Assembly (NCBI GenBank): GCA_017484085.1
Contig: JAFUTW010000038.1
Coordinates: 1-64,000 of the forward strand
Source of the DNA: Clostridia bacterium
Lineage (GTDB): Bacteria; Bacillota; Clostridia; Christensenellales; Aristaeellaceae
Length of the DNA stretch: 64,000 nt
Direction: 5' to 3'
Below the pieces are notes generated by a model. That model was not told the origin of the DNA. It worked only from the letters and a program-made list of their open reading frames with translations, and did not search any database. Made by a program: the position numbers and the translations under genes. Positions within the stretch are counted from its first letter, which is position 1; the number at the start of each line of letters is the position of its first letter. Below, one piece after another: positions 11,208 to 21,347 of this stretch.

Positions 11208-11948
11208 ATGCACCGCTTTTATTGCGTAAAGGAAGGAAATGACATCCGCCTGCGCAGGGAGGATGAGCGGCACGCCCTGCGCGTGCTGAGACTGAAGGCG
11301 GGCGATGGTATCGAGGCGGTTTTGGATTCCGAACGCTGGAGCGCGAAGATCGTTTCCGTTTCGGACGGCGTACAGATCGAGCTGGCGGAGCGTCTCAAAA
11401 GCACGGAGCCGACGGTTGAGATCACGCTGTTTCAGGGGCTGCCGAAAGCCGAGAAGATGGAGTGGATCATTCAAAAATGCACAGAACTGGGCGTCGCCCG
11501 CTTCTGCCCAGTCGTGATGGAACGCAGTATCCCTGTCGTAGACAAAAAAAGTGCGGCGCGAAAGCTGGAACGCTGGCGCCTCATTGCGGAGGAAGCGGTG
11601 AAACAGTGCGGCGGTGCACGCATACCGGAAGTTGCGGAACCCGCTGCGCTGGAAAGCCAGCTTGAGCGCTTCAAGTCGCTGGACTGCCTGCTGGTGCCGT
11701 GGGAAGCGGCGGAGGCAGGCGCGTCGCTTTCCGTTGCTGATGCACTGAACCGGGCGGGGAGAGACGGAAGACTGTCGGTCGGGATCCTGATCGGGCCGGA
11801 AGGCGGCATCGCCGGATCGGAGATGGAGTGGCTTAGATGTAATGCGGGCGCACAGGCCGTTACGCTGGGCCCCCGGATCCTGAGGACGGAGACAGCTGCG
11901 GTGACGGCGACGGTGCTGGCCCTGTCGGCCTGCGGCGGCTTGCGATAA
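11208..11948 (+). CDS. rsmE: 16S rRNA (uracil(1498)-N(3))-methyltransferase RsmE
   Basis: Methylates N3 of U1498 in 16S rRNA; a SPOUT-family enzyme with a deep trefoil knot. The product is 246 residues. Seen: MHRFYCVKEG at the PUA-like N-terminus, ITLFQGLPKAEKMEWIIQKCTELGV, the knot motifs IGPEGGIAGSEMEWL and LGPRILRTETA. The ATG directly abuts the prmA stop (TGAATG), so translation is probably coupled. No terminator was seen between it and the atp promoter. Confidence 0.95.
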   Translation: MHRFYCVKEGNDIRLRREDERHALRVLRLKAGDGIEAVLDSERWSAKIVSVSDGVQIELAERLKSTEPTVEITLFQGLPKAEKMEWIIQKCTELGVARFCPVVMERSIPVVDKKSAARKLERWRLIAEEAVKQCGGARIPEVAEPAALESQLERFKSLDCLLVPWEAAEAGASLSVADALNRAGRDGRLSVGILIGPEGGIAGSEMEWLRCNAGAQAVTLGPRILRTETAAVTATVLALSACGGLR

Positions 11949-12001
11949 GCATCAAAACCAGTGGCTGCTGACGAGAAATTTGACATTTGGACCTTTAAGC
12001 G

Positions 12002-12031
12002 TTGACCCGTGAGCAAGGGAAATGCTATACT
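12002..12031 (+). promoter_or_regulatory. promoter of the atp operon
   Basis: TTGACC (12002-12007), 18-base spacer, TATACT (12026-12031), with TGC just before the -10 (extended -10). It lies 33 bases upstream of atpI and is the only good promoter found in front of the ATP synthase genes. Confidence 0.75.
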
Positions 12032-12063
12032 AACAAAAGTATTTGAAAAGCAGGAGCGCAAGT

Positions 12064-12477
12064 ATGCAGCAGGATCAACACCCGGAGGACGGGATCGGCG
12101 AAAGCCTGAAAAAGATTACCGCGATCAGTGCGGTTCTGTTTGTGCTGATGCTGGCGGTGTATGCCGTCCTCGGGCGTTTCAGCATTGCTGTCCTGCTCGG
12201 GGGCCTGATCGGGCTCGCGGCGGCGCTGATGAACCTGGTGCTGCTGGGCAGAACGGTGAGGGACATCGCCCACACGGAGGATACAGTGCTTGCACAGAAC
12301 CGGATGCGGGCTTCCTATACCACAAGGATGATGGGGATGGCTGCCGCGGCGGTAGCCGCTTTCCTTGTGCCGCAGACGGACGGGATCGCCTGCCTCGTGG
12401 CGCTGGTCATCCCGAAGGTGGCCGTCATGCTGGTGCAGTATCTGGATAAATGGCTGGGCAAACGTGCAAAAGACTAA
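12064..12477 (+). CDS. atpI: ATP synthase subunit I-like membrane protein (AtpI)
   Basis: A 137-residue protein with about four hydrophobic segments (ITAISAVLFVLMLAVYAVL, ISVLLGGLIGLAAAL-like, MMGMAAAAVAAFLVP, CLVALVIPKVAVMLVQYL), matching the small AtpI/ATP_synt_I type that precedes atpB and assists c-ring or Fo assembly (family knowledge). AGGAG sits 7 bases before the ATG at 12064; an in-frame TTG at 12043 lies before that site and is rejected. First gene of the atp operon; assignment rests on topology and position more than on strong motifs. Confidence 0.8.
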   Translation: MQQDQHPEDGIGESLKKITAISAVLFVLMLAVYAVLGRFSIAVLLGGLIGLAAALMNLVLLGRTVRDIAHTEDTVLAQNRMRASYTTRMMGMAAAAVAAFLVPQTDGIACLVALVIPKVAVMLVQYLDKWLGKRAKD

Positions 12478-12510
12478 AACGGCTTTGATTGCAGACGGGG
12501 GAATCACGGT

Positions 12511-13269
12511 ATGAGTATCAATATAACAGGCGCCAGGATACTGGTTTCGATCCCGCAGTTCGGCGGTTTCATGCTGACAGAGACGGTGGTCACCACCTGG
12601 ATCGTCATGGCGCTGCTGGTGCTGGCCTGCAGGTTCATGACAAAGAACCTGGAGGTGCATCCGACGCGCAAGCGCCAGGTGATCGCCGAATGGATCGTCA
12701 CCGCGGTGCAGAACCTGGTCGGCGATACGATGGGCAAGCAGTACCTGAATACCTGGTATGTGCCGCTGATCGGCGCGATGTTCGCCCTTTCCGCGGGCTG
12801 CAGCCTGTCCAGCGTCGTGGGCGCGAAGGCACCGACATGTGATCTGTCGACCGTCCTCGGCTGGGCTTTCTTCGTCTTTGCCATCATCACTTACCTGAAG
12901 ATCAGGACGAATGGCCCCTGGGGCTATGTCAAAGGCTTCGCCGCTCCGGTCGTGGTCATGTTCCCCATGAATGTCATCAGCGAAGTGGCCACGCCGGTTT
13001 CCATGGCGCTGCGTCACTTCGGCAATATCGCCAGCGGCAGCGTCATCACGACGCTGATTTACGGCGGCCTTGCGGGCCTCTCCAGCATGGTGCTGGGGCT
13101 TCTGCCCGGCGCGGTGGGTGATTTCCTTTCCAGGATCCCGCTGCTGAGCTTCGGCCTGCCGGCGGTCCTGTCGCTGTATTTCGACTTCTTCTCCAGCGTG
13201 CTTCAGGCCTTTATCTTCTGCACGCTGACGATGATTTACATCTCCGGGGCAGCGGATCCGGGTGAATAA
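12511..13269 (+). CDS. atpB: F0F1 ATP synthase subunit a
   Basis: Membrane stator subunit that forms the ion half-channels facing the c-ring. The 252-residue product has five to six predicted membrane helices. The conserved helix ending contains ALRHFGNIASG, where the Arg is the essential stator charge; the family more often has RLFGN, so the His next to the Arg is a mild variant. The end has LQAFIFCTLTMIYISGA, the usual final helix. It is followed by atpE in standard order. Confidence 0.95.
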   Translation: MSINITGARILVSIPQFGGFMLTETVVTTWIVMALLVLACRFMTKNLEVHPTRKRQVIAEWIVTAVQNLVGDTMGKQYLNTWYVPLIGAMFALSAGCSLSSVVGAKAPTCDLSTVLGWAFFVFAIITYLKIRTNGPWGYVKGFAAPVVVMFPMNVISEVATPVSMALRHFGNIASGSVITTLIYGGLAGLSSMVLGLLPGAVGDFLSRIPLLSFGLPAVLSLYFDFFSSVLQAFIFCTLTMIYISGAADPGE

Positions 13270-13274
13270 GGTAA

Positions 13275-13607
<333 letters not shown>

Positions 13608-13632
13608 TCGATCATCGAAGGGAGGGTAATCA

Positions 13633-14133
13633 ATGGAGACGCAGGAATTTGTTTCCATTGCCCCTTGGACCATGATCTTCCAGATCGCCAATCTCCTGCT
13701 TCTGATGATCCTGTTCAAGAAGTTTCTTTTCAAGCCCGTAACGGAGATCCTTGAGAAGAGAAGGATGGAGATTGAGGGGAAGTACTCGGAAGCCGAGAGC
13801 GCCGAAGCGGATGCGAAGAGCCTCAAAGCGGAGTATGAGACCCGGATGAGGGGCGCCAGAGAAGAGGCGGAACAGATCGTCAGCGCGGCTACGCAGAACG
13901 CGGCGCAGCTTTCAGCCAATATGCTGAAGGAGACCAACGAGCAGGCGGAACAGATCAAGCGCAAGGCGGAGGCGGACATCCAGAGGGAACGCCAGAAGGC
14001 TTTCAACGATGCCAAAGGCGAGCTCTCCGGTATCGCGCTGGATATTGCTTCGCAGATCCTGGACCGTGAAATCAGCGAAAAAGACCATGATGCCATGATT
14101 GAAGACTTTATCAAGAATGTGGGTGAGGCATAA
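13633..14133 (+). CDS. atpF: F0F1 ATP synthase subunit b
   Basis: Peripheral-stalk subunit: one N-terminal membrane helix (MIFQIANLLLLMILFKKFLF) followed by a long, charged coiled coil rich in Glu, Ala, Lys and Arg. The 166-residue length is typical. GGAGGG precedes the ATG. The stop overlaps the atpH start as TAATG. Low sequence conservation is normal here; position between c and delta confirms it. Confidence 0.93.
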   Translation: METQEFVSIAPWTMIFQIANLLLLMILFKKFLFKPVTEILEKRRMEIEGKYSEAESAEADAKSLKAEYETRMRGAREEAEQIVSAATQNAAQLSANMLKETNEQAEQIKRKAEADIQRERQKAFNDAKGELSGIALDIASQILDREISEKDHDAMIEDFIKNVGEA

Positions 14134-14669
14134 TGGCCGAAAGCGGAGCTATGTACGGCAACGCGATCCATGATCTGGCGGTTGAGTGCAACCGGGAAAG
14201 CGAGATCATGGAGGATCTGAAGCTGGTTGCCGGGGTCCTGTCACAGGAGCCGTCCTACGTACGGCTGCTGGATTCCTACGCCCTGTCCAAGGGTGAACGG
14301 CAGACGCTTCTGGATCAGGCGTTCGCCGGCAGGATCGACAGCCTGACGCTGAATCTGCTGCGCATCCTTGTGGATCATAATGCGCTGCGCGTTTTTACCC
14401 AATGCAAGAACGCCTATATCAGCGCCTATAAGGAGAGGCACCGGATCGCGTCGGCCCGGATCTCCAGCGCCGTTGAACTGAAAGCGGAACAAAAAGAGAA
14501 GATCGTGGCTTCCCTGGAGCATAAGACAGGGAAAACCATTGAACCGGAATATGTGGTCAATCCCGAATTGCGGGGCGGTATGCGGATAGAGGTCGACGGC
14601 GTCTGTTACGACAATACCGTTTCCACGAAGCTGGACAATCTCGCAAGAGTCTTATCCAGGCAGGGATAA
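14133..14669 (+). CDS. atpH: F0F1 ATP synthase subunit delta
   Basis: Connects the b-subunit stalk to the top of the alpha3beta3 head. The 178-residue product has the N-terminal helical bundle (ESGAMYGNAIHDLAVE, LNLLRILVDHNAL) and the C-terminal OSCP signature region (VVNPELRGGMRIEVDGVCYDNTV-like; shown here in parts). The start overlaps atpF by one base, so translation is coupled. Nothing unusual. Confidence 0.94.
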   Translation: MAESGAMYGNAIHDLAVECNRESEIMEDLKLVAGVLSQEPSYVRLLDSYALSKGERQTLLDQAFAGRIDSLTLNLLRILVDHNALRVFTQCKNAYISAYKERHRIASARISSAVELKAEQKEKIVASLEHKTGKTIEPEYVVNPELRGGMRIEVDGVCYDNTVSTKLDNLARVLSRQG

Positions 14670-14702
14670 GGGTGATTTTTGCAAAAGAAAGTCGGTGAAT
14701 GC

Positions 14703-16211
14703 ATGGACCTGAAGGCCGAAGAGATATCGAAAATCATAAAAAGCCAGATAAAGGACTACGGGAAGCGCATCGAACAGAGCGAAACCGGGACGGTCGTCCT
14801 GGTCGGCGACGGCATTGCGAAGGCTTCCGGCCTGGATCAGTGCATGGCCAATGAGCTGGTTGAGTTTGAAAACGGCGAATTTGGCATGGCGCTGAACCTG
14901 GAGGAGGAGTTCGTCTCGGTCGTTATCCTCGGCAGCGACAGCAAGCTGCATGAGGGAAGCTCGGTGAAGCGGACCGGCCGTGTCGTTTCCGTTCCCGTCG
15001 GCGAGGCACTGATCGGGCGCGTCGTCAACGCGCTGGGACAGCCGGTCGACGGAAAGGGTGCCGTGAAGGCCGAAGAAACAAGGCCGATCGAAAGCCCTGC
15101 GCCCGGCATCATAGAGCGCAAAGGCGTCAACGTACCGCTGCAGACCGGTATCAAGGCGATCGACAGCATGATCCCGATCGGGCGCGGCCAGCGCGAGCTC
15201 ATCATCGGAGACAGACAGACCGGCAAGACGACGATCGCGACGGATACGATCATCAACCAGAAGGGGAAAGATGTCATCTGTATCTACGTTGCGATCGGGC
15301 AGAAGAATTCGACCGTCGCGCAGCTGGTTGAACAGCTCAGCCAGGCCGGCGCGATGGATTATACGATCATCGTCAGCGCTACGGCGTCCGAGCTGGCCCC
15401 CATGCAGTATATCGCACCGTACACGGGCTGTACGATGGGCGAGTACTTCATGCACAAGGGGAAGGATGTATTGGTCGTTTACGATGACCTCTCCAAGCAC
15501 GCGGTCGCGTACCGCGCCCTTTCCCTGCTGATCCGCCGCCCGCCGGGACGCGAGGCTTATCCGGGAGACGTCTTCTATCTCCACAGCAGGCTGCTGGAGC
15601 GCGCTGCCCGCATGGCGCCGGAATACGGCGGCGGCAGCCTGACGGCGCTGCCGATCATTGAGACGCAGGCGGGCGATGTTTCCGCCTATATCCCGACCAA
15701 TGTCATTTCGATTACGGACGGACAGATCTTCCTGGAGAGCGAGCTTTTCCACTCCGGAATCATGCCGGCTGTCAACCCGGGCATTTCCGTTTCGCGTGTC
15801 GGCGGCAATGCGCAGATCAAGGCGATGAAAAAGGTCGCCGGCTCCCTCAAGCTGATTTACAGCCAGTACAGGGAACTGCAGAGCTTTGCCCAGTTCGGCA
15901 GCGATCTCGATGCGGATACGAAGGCCCGCCTTGCGCAGGGCGAACGCGTGGTCGAGGTGCTGAAGCAGGGCAAGAGCAAGCCGGTCGACGTTGAAAAGCA
16001 AGTGTGCATCATCTATGCGGTTACGCATGATTATCTTGCAAACATCGCGGTTGAGCGGATCGCGGACTTTGAGGAGCGGCTGTATGCACGCATTGAGGCG
16101 GAGCAGCCGGATATCTTTGAAGAGATCCGCACTACCGGTAAGTTCGAAAAGGAAACGGAAGAAAAGCTGAAACGGGTATTGCAGAAATTTGCAGCGGATT
16201 TTGTCAGCTGA
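14703..16211 (+). CDS. atpA: F0F1 ATP synthase subunit alpha
   Basis: Non-catalytic nucleotide-binding subunit of F1. The 502-residue product begins [16 protein letters not shown] as usual, with P-loop GDRQTGKT, the [15 protein letters not shown] segment and the alpha/beta signature [18 protein letters not shown] region near residue 360. The ATG at 14703 is taken because GGTGA is 5 bases upstream and the family N-terminus starts there; an in-frame TTG at 14679 lies immediately after atpH and would add eight residues. Standard gene order continues with gamma. Confidence 0.97.
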   Translation: MDLKAEEISKIIKSQIKDYGKRIEQSETGTVVLVGDGIAKASGLDQCMANELVEFENGEFGMALNLEEEFVSVVILGSDSKLHEGSSVKRTGRVVSVPVGEALIGRVVNALGQPVDGKGAVKAEETRPIESPAPGIIERKGVNVPLQTGIKAIDSMIPIGRGQRELIIGDRQTGKTTIATDTIINQKGKDVICIYVAIGQKNSTVAQLVEQLSQAGAMDYTIIVSATASELAPMQYIAPYTGCTMGEYFMHKGKDVLVVYDDLSKHAVAYRALSLLIRRPPGREAYPGDVFYLHSRLLERAARMAPEYGGGSLTALPIIETQAGDVSAYIPTNVISITDGQIFLESELFHSGIMPAVNPGISVSRVGGNAQIKAMKKVAGSLKLIYSQYRELQSFAQFGSDLDADTKARLAQGERVVEVLKQGKSKPVDVEKQVCIIYAVTHDYLANIAVERIADFEERLYARIEAEQPDIFEEIRTTGKFEKETEEKLKRVLQKFAADFVS

Positions 16212-16228
16212 GAAAGGTGGGGTGACGG

Positions 16229-17080
16229 ATGGCTGGCGCTTCGATGAAGGACATCAAGCTCCGGATTAAAAGCGTACAAAGTACCATGCAGATCACAAAA
16301 GCCATGGAACTTGTCGCCTCTTCCAAACTGAGAAAAGCAAAACTCCGCCAGGAAAGCTGCAGACCCTATCACGAGGAACTGAAAAGGGCGCTTCTGGAGA
16401 TCGAAGCATCGACAAACGATTTCTCCTCCGTCTATCAGCAGCGCAGGGAAGTGCGCAAGACCTGCATGATCGTTATTGCAGGTGACAGAGGTTTGGCCGG
16501 CGGGTACAACAGCAACATCTTCAAAGCCGTGTCCGAACTCGGCAGCCGCGAGGAACTGTGCATCCTGCCGATCGGCAAGAGAGCCGTGGAGTTCTTCACC
16601 CGCCATGGGTATGAGGTGCTCAGCAGTTCCTTCATGGAAGCCGCGACGATCTCTGTGGCGGACTGCTTTTCGATCAGCGAGATGCTGACCCAGGGATACC
16701 GGGACGGCCAGTTTGATTGTGTGAAGGTGCTTTATACGAAGCTGGTGTCGCTGCTTTCCCAGGTGCCTGATACGATGGAACTGCTGCCGCTTGCAGCCGG
16801 CGAGGAGAAGCCTGCGCCCGCCGTACGGGAACTCGTTCTTTACGAGCCCGGGGCGGATGCGGTTTACAACGCGATCGTGCCGAACTATATCGCAGGCATG
16901 CTGTACGGCGCCATGTGTGAATCCGTCGCCAGCGAGCTGGCGGCCAGGAGGACCGCGATGGATGCTGCCAGCAAGAACGCGGCGGAGATGATCGACGACC
17001 TCAGCCTCCGCTACAACAGAGCGCGGCAGGGCGCCATAACGCAGGAGATCACGGAAATCGTTGCAGGTGCTGAGCAATAA
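16229..17080 (+). CDS. atpG: F0F1 ATP synthase subunit gamma
   Basis: Central rotating shaft. The 283-residue product has the N-terminal helix MKDIKLRIKSVQSTMQITKAMELVASSKLR, given here in parts (KDIKLRIKSVQ; QITKAMELVASSKLR), the Rossmann-like middle with DRGLAGGYN, and the C-terminal helix ending SLRYNRARQGAITQEITEIV, which is the gamma signature. GGTGGGGTGA precedes ATG 16229; the second Met at residue 6 is a possible alternative start. Confidence 0.96.
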   Translation: MAGASMKDIKLRIKSVQSTMQITKAMELVASSKLRKAKLRQESCRPYHEELKRALLEIEASTNDFSSVYQQRREVRKTCMIVIAGDRGLAGGYNSNIFKAVSELGSREELCILPIGKRAVEFFTRHGYEVLSSSFMEAATISVADCFSISEMLTQGYRDGQFDCVKVLYTKLVSLLSQVPDTMELLPLAAGEEKPAPAVRELVLYEPGADAVYNAIVPNYIAGMLYGAMCESVASELAARRTAMDAASKNAAEMIDDLSLRYNRARQGAITQEITEIVAGAEQ

Positions 17081-17093
17081 TAAAGGAGCTTGA

Positions 17094-18901
<1,808 letters not shown>

Positions 18902-18906
18902 CACAG

Positions 18907-18935
18907 ACTCCGGCAAGGATGCTTGCCGGAGTTTT
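18907..18935 (+). terminator. terminator of the atp operon
   Basis: Perfect 11-bp stem ACTCCGGCAAG / CTTGCCGGAGT (18907-18917 and 18922-18932) with loop GATG, followed by TTTTC. It starts 6 bases after the atpC stop. Confidence 0.9.
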
Positions 18936-18979
18936 CTGTGCATGTAGCGGCGTATCAAGCGTCGGGAAGGGGATAAAGG

Positions 18980-19663
18980 ATGAAGCTTTATATTGATGAC
19001 GCGGATCTGGGTGAGATCCGCAGACTGTGGGAGATCTATCCGCTGGATGGCGTTACGACCAATCCGACGATCCTGGCCAGAAGCGGGAGACATCCCAAGG
19101 AGACGCTGCTGGAGATCCGGAAGATCATCGGCGATGATGCTGAACTGTTTGTACAGGCTCTTCCGAAGGACATGGCAGGGATCATCGCGGACGGGGAAGC
19201 GATCGTAAGCGCCTTTGGCGCGAAAACCGTGGTCAAGATCCCCTCTGTTCCGGAGGGCTTTGCAGCCATGAAGGCTTTGAATCGGAAGGGGATCGTGACC
19301 TGCGGGACGGCTGTTTATACGCCGATGCAGGCCTATCTGGCAGCCAAGGCCGGTGCGGCATATGTTGCGCCTTACCTGAACCGGATCGACAACATGGGCT
19401 TTGACGGTGTGCGCATCGTGAAACAGATCCATGATCTGCTCCAAAAAGGCGGGTATTCGACGGAGGTGCTGGCCGCATCCTTTAAAAACAGCCAGCAGGT
19501 GCTGGACATCTGCGCATACGGTATCGGCGCTGCTACCTGTGCGCCTGCGATCATCGACGGTTTTACAAAAAATGTTGCGATCGATGCCGCTGTTGATGCT
19601 TTCATCGCTGATTTTGAAAAGGCATACGGCAAAGGGGAAACGATGAAGAGCCTGCTGCAATAG
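18980..19663 (+). CDS. fsa: transaldolase-like fructose-6-phosphate aldolase
   Basis: Class I aldolase of the small transaldolase family (TalC/FSA). The 227-residue length matches this subfamily rather than full transaldolase. Seen: LYIDDADLGEIRRLWEIYPLDGVTTNPT-type N-terminus (in parts), the Schiff-base Lys in VVKIPSV, and the CGTAVYTPMQAYLAAKAGAAYVAPY region (GTAV then PYLNRIDN). Substrate could be fructose 6-phosphate or sedoheptulose 7-phosphate; the sequence does not separate them here. It stands alone between the atp terminator and the prophage remnant. Confidence 0.92.
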   Translation: MKLYIDDADLGEIRRLWEIYPLDGVTTNPTILARSGRHPKETLLEIRKIIGDDAELFVQALPKDMAGIIADGEAIVSAFGAKTVVKIPSVPEGFAAMKALNRKGIVTCGTAVYTPMQAYLAAKAGAAYVAPYLNRIDNMGFDGVRIVKQIHDLLQKGGYSTEVLAASFKNSQQVLDICAYGIGAATCAPAIIDGFTKNVAIDAAVDAFIADFEKAYGKGETMKSLLQ

Positions 19664-19697
19664 CATGCTTTGCTAGAGCAACTTGTGGGGGATTGGT

Positions 19698-19939
19698 TTG
19701 TTGAACAAGAATGATTTTTATAAGGTTAAGTATATAGGCGAAAGTAATCCTTTGATGCTTCTACATGATAAGGTTATGTTGGTCGTGTGTTGCAGAAGAA
19801 CTGGTTTGGAATTGTCGATGAAACTAATGAAGAATATGCTTATCCGCCAGAGGCATTTGAGATTCTTGAAAGAGTTGAAGTGACCGAAGAAGAAAGGGAA
19901 AGACATATAGCAGGCAAGAGAATCAGTCGATATGAATGA
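19698..19939 (+). pseudogene. small phage-associated protein, broken by a one-base deletion
   Basis: Starts at TTG 19698 or 19701 after a GGGGGA site and reads LLNKNDFYKVKYIGESNPLM in one frame. From about 19770 the sensible protein continues in another frame: VLQKNWFGIVDETNEEYAYP, then PPEAFEILERVEVTEEERER, ending RISRYE and TGA at 19937-19939. Adding one T in the GGTTATG stretch near 19770 would rejoin the frames into about 79 residues. The pattern (KVKYIGESxPL, IVDETxExYxYPPExFE) resembles small proteins of unknown function often found beside phage head genes in Clostridia. Function unknown. The deletion could be real or a sequencing/assembly error. Confidence 0.7.
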
Positions 19940-19945
19940 TTATTG

Positions 19946-19967
19946 AGAGCGCTTCGGCGCTCTTTTT
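19946..19967 (+). terminator. terminator after the broken small gene
   Basis: AGAGCGC-TTCG-GCGCTCT followed by TTTT. It is almost identical to the hairpin at 21308-21329, hinting that both ended copies of the same kind of cassette. Confidence 0.85.
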
Positions 19968-19999
19968 GAATGGTAAACAGACCGGCGATCTCATGAAGT

Positions 20000-20683
20000 A
20001 TGGTCGCTGAAATCTGCGATTGGTGTAACGGGCTTGCTGGAACGCGGGAGTATAACCCGCAGACAATGAGCCGGGATATCTTCGCACGACACAGAAATTG
20101 TGATTGTTTGATTGAACTGAACCGGAATGGTGGAACGGAAGTAGTCAATAACTACACGAGACCCAACAGTGATGTAAGCCCGGAATTAACAAAGCAGCGT
20201 GAAAAGTTAAGCAATACAACTCTTCCATCTGGAGAAAAGACAGGCCGTGGCATTGATGTCACGGCTGAATATTTCGGGAATGCTACGCCAGGTAAGGGCA
20301 AGTTTGAACAGGACGAAGACGTAAAACCGGAGGACGTACGTGTTGCTCAGATCATACATGATACGCTCGGTGGAGACATCCATGTACAAAAAGACGTCAA
20401 CAAGAATCACGTCAAAACTGCGGATTATCTTTGGAATGGGAAGCTTTGGGAATTGAAAACAACCCATTCTGACGACGCAGTTAAGAGCGCTGTAAGAAGC
20501 GCATTGAAGCAAATCAAAATGAATCCTGGAGGCGTTGTAATCGATGTACAGGGCGAAGGTAGAAACATGAGAGAAACGTTTCGTAATATAGAGAGCAGAT
20601 TTAGACAAGGCAATGTAAAGCAGATGGATGTAATGCTAATAATGTCTGGAAGAATACACAGCATTTTCCGATACAACAAATAA
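20000..20683 (+). CDS. phage head-morphogenesis C-terminal fragment fused to CdiA-like nuclease toxin domain
   Basis: The 227-residue product begins inside a known domain. Residues 5-40 match the C-terminal metal-binding end of Mu gpF/SPP1 gp7-type minor head proteins (ICDWC at 5-9, RHRNCDC at 30-36, with Cys6, Cys9, His31, Cys34, Cys36). The several-hundred-residue N-terminus is missing: a TGA lies in frame just before the ATG and no Shine-Dalgarno is visible. Residues 85-227 resemble polymorphic-toxin tRNase domains of the CdiA-CT PD-(D/E)xK kind: KTADYLWNGKLWELKT gives Asp142, Glu151 and Lys153, followed by SALKQIK and GGVVIDV. Likely an orphan toxin tip left from a prophage; it may or may not be expressed. 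No clear immunity gene follows. Confidence 0.72.
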   Translation: MVAEICDWCNGLAGTREYNPQTMSRDIFARHRNCDCLIELNRNGGTEVVNNYTRPNSDVSPELTKQREKLSNTTLPSGEKTGRGIDVTAEYFGNATPGKGKFEQDEDVKPEDVRVAQIIHDTLGGDIHVQKDVNKNHVKTADYLWNGKLWELKTTHSDDAVKSAVRSALKQIKMNPGGVVIDVQGEGRNMRETFRNIESRFRQGNVKQMDVMLIMSGRIHSIFRYNK

Positions 20684-20740
20684 AACGCGGCCCCCCCGCC
20701 AGGTCAAAGACCCATGTAATGCGGCAGAGGTTCCGCGTTT
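20683..20740. other. inverted repeat with C-tract loop after the toxin gene
   Basis: AAACGCGG (20683-20690) pairs with CCGCGTTT (20733-20740) across a 42-base loop that starts with seven C residues. On the minus strand the right end reads into GTTTTATTTG, so it may be a bidirectional terminator. The stem begins within the stop codon of the toxin gene. Function uncertain. Confidence 0.4.
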
Positions 20741-20744
20741 ATTG

Positions 20745-20758
20745 GTGAAAGCTTTCAC
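20745..20758. promoter_or_regulatory. perfect 14-base palindrome upstream of the P-loop gene
   Basis: GTGAAAGCTTTCAC reads identically on both strands and is followed by an AT-rich stretch (ATCATTATATCTAATTG). It is a candidate operator for a dimeric regulator; no matching regulator gene is in the remnant. Confidence 0.45.
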
Positions 20759-20825
20759 TATCATTATATCTAATTGTTTGTTTTTGTCAAGTGTTTCGCA
20801 ATTCTTTGCGTTGTAGGAATAGTTT

Positions 20826-21308
20826 ATGAATGATAAAAAACTGCAAACAATCTACCGCCGATGGGCTAGAGAATTCTCGCATGATAGTCAGCGGCCTGTT
20901 TATGTTGTTTCAGGCGCTCCAGGCAGTGGAAAGAGCACCTATGTCAGAGAAAACGCGACAGATCAGGACTTGATTCTGGATATGGATGCACTGTGCTGCG
21001 CAATTCAGGGCGCTGTCGGCTTGCATCAGGATCACAGTGTTGTACTGCCGGCTGCGCTGGTGGCCAGAGAAGCGATATACGAGGAAATAGAAAACCAAAC
21101 CGGTGAATGGAAGCGGGCTTTTATCATTACGGCAAATCCGGACAGACAGAAGGTGTCCGAATTGGTTCGGCGTTTTTCAGCTGAACACATCGAAATGAAA
21201 GCTTCAAGGGAAGAGTGCAAAAACAGGGTAGTTAATGACCCTGCGAGAAAAGGCGAAGAAGAGAGACAGTGTCAGATCGTCGATAACTGGTTTGATAATC
21301 ATACATGA
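20826..21308 (+). CDS. phage-type P-loop ATPase/kinase-like protein
   Basis: The 160-residue product has Walker A GAPGSGKST at residues 30-38, then LILDMDAL (a likely Walker B/DxD position) and a charged C-terminus (EERQCQIVDNWFDNHT). Such small AAA/polynucleotide-kinase-like proteins are often encoded near terminase genes of Clostridia phages. Substrate is not evident. It could be an active nucleotide or polynucleotide kinase. Start ATG has only a weak AGGAAT-like site. It ends at a terminator that begins at its stop codon. Confidence 0.75.
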   Translation: MNDKKLQTIYRRWAREFSHDSQRPVYVVSGAPGSGKSTYVRENATDQDLILDMDALCCAIQGAVGLHQDHSVVLPAALVAREAIYEEIENQTGEWKRAFIITANPDRQKVSELVRRFSAEHIEMKASREECKNRVVNDPARKGEEERQCQIVDNWFDNHT

Positions 21309-21329
21309 GAGCGCTCCGGCGCTCTTTTT
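21308..21329 (+). terminator. terminator after the P-loop gene
   Basis: AGAGCGC-TCCG-GCGCTCT followed by TTTT, starting on the last base of the stop codon. Same stem as at 19946, differing by one base in the loop. Confidence 0.88.
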
Positions 21330-21347
21330 GATTGGGGAGATTGATTT

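Noticed and set aside
12009..12449. Alternative plus-strand frame over atpI
   Set aside because: Gly/Arg-rich nonsense composition, while the overlapping frame gives a four-helix AtpI-like protein with a good ribosome site.
20745..20758. Palindrome GTGAAAGCTTTCAC as a catabolite (cre) site
   Set aside because: It resembles cre but lacks the central CG and is two bases shorter in the core; kept only as a generic palindrome.
20826..21308. P-loop gene as a zeta-type toxin
   Set aside because: It has Walker A but lacks recognisable zeta/UDP-sugar kinase motifs and an epsilon-like partner; its small size and terminase-side position fit an ordinary phage P-loop protein better.
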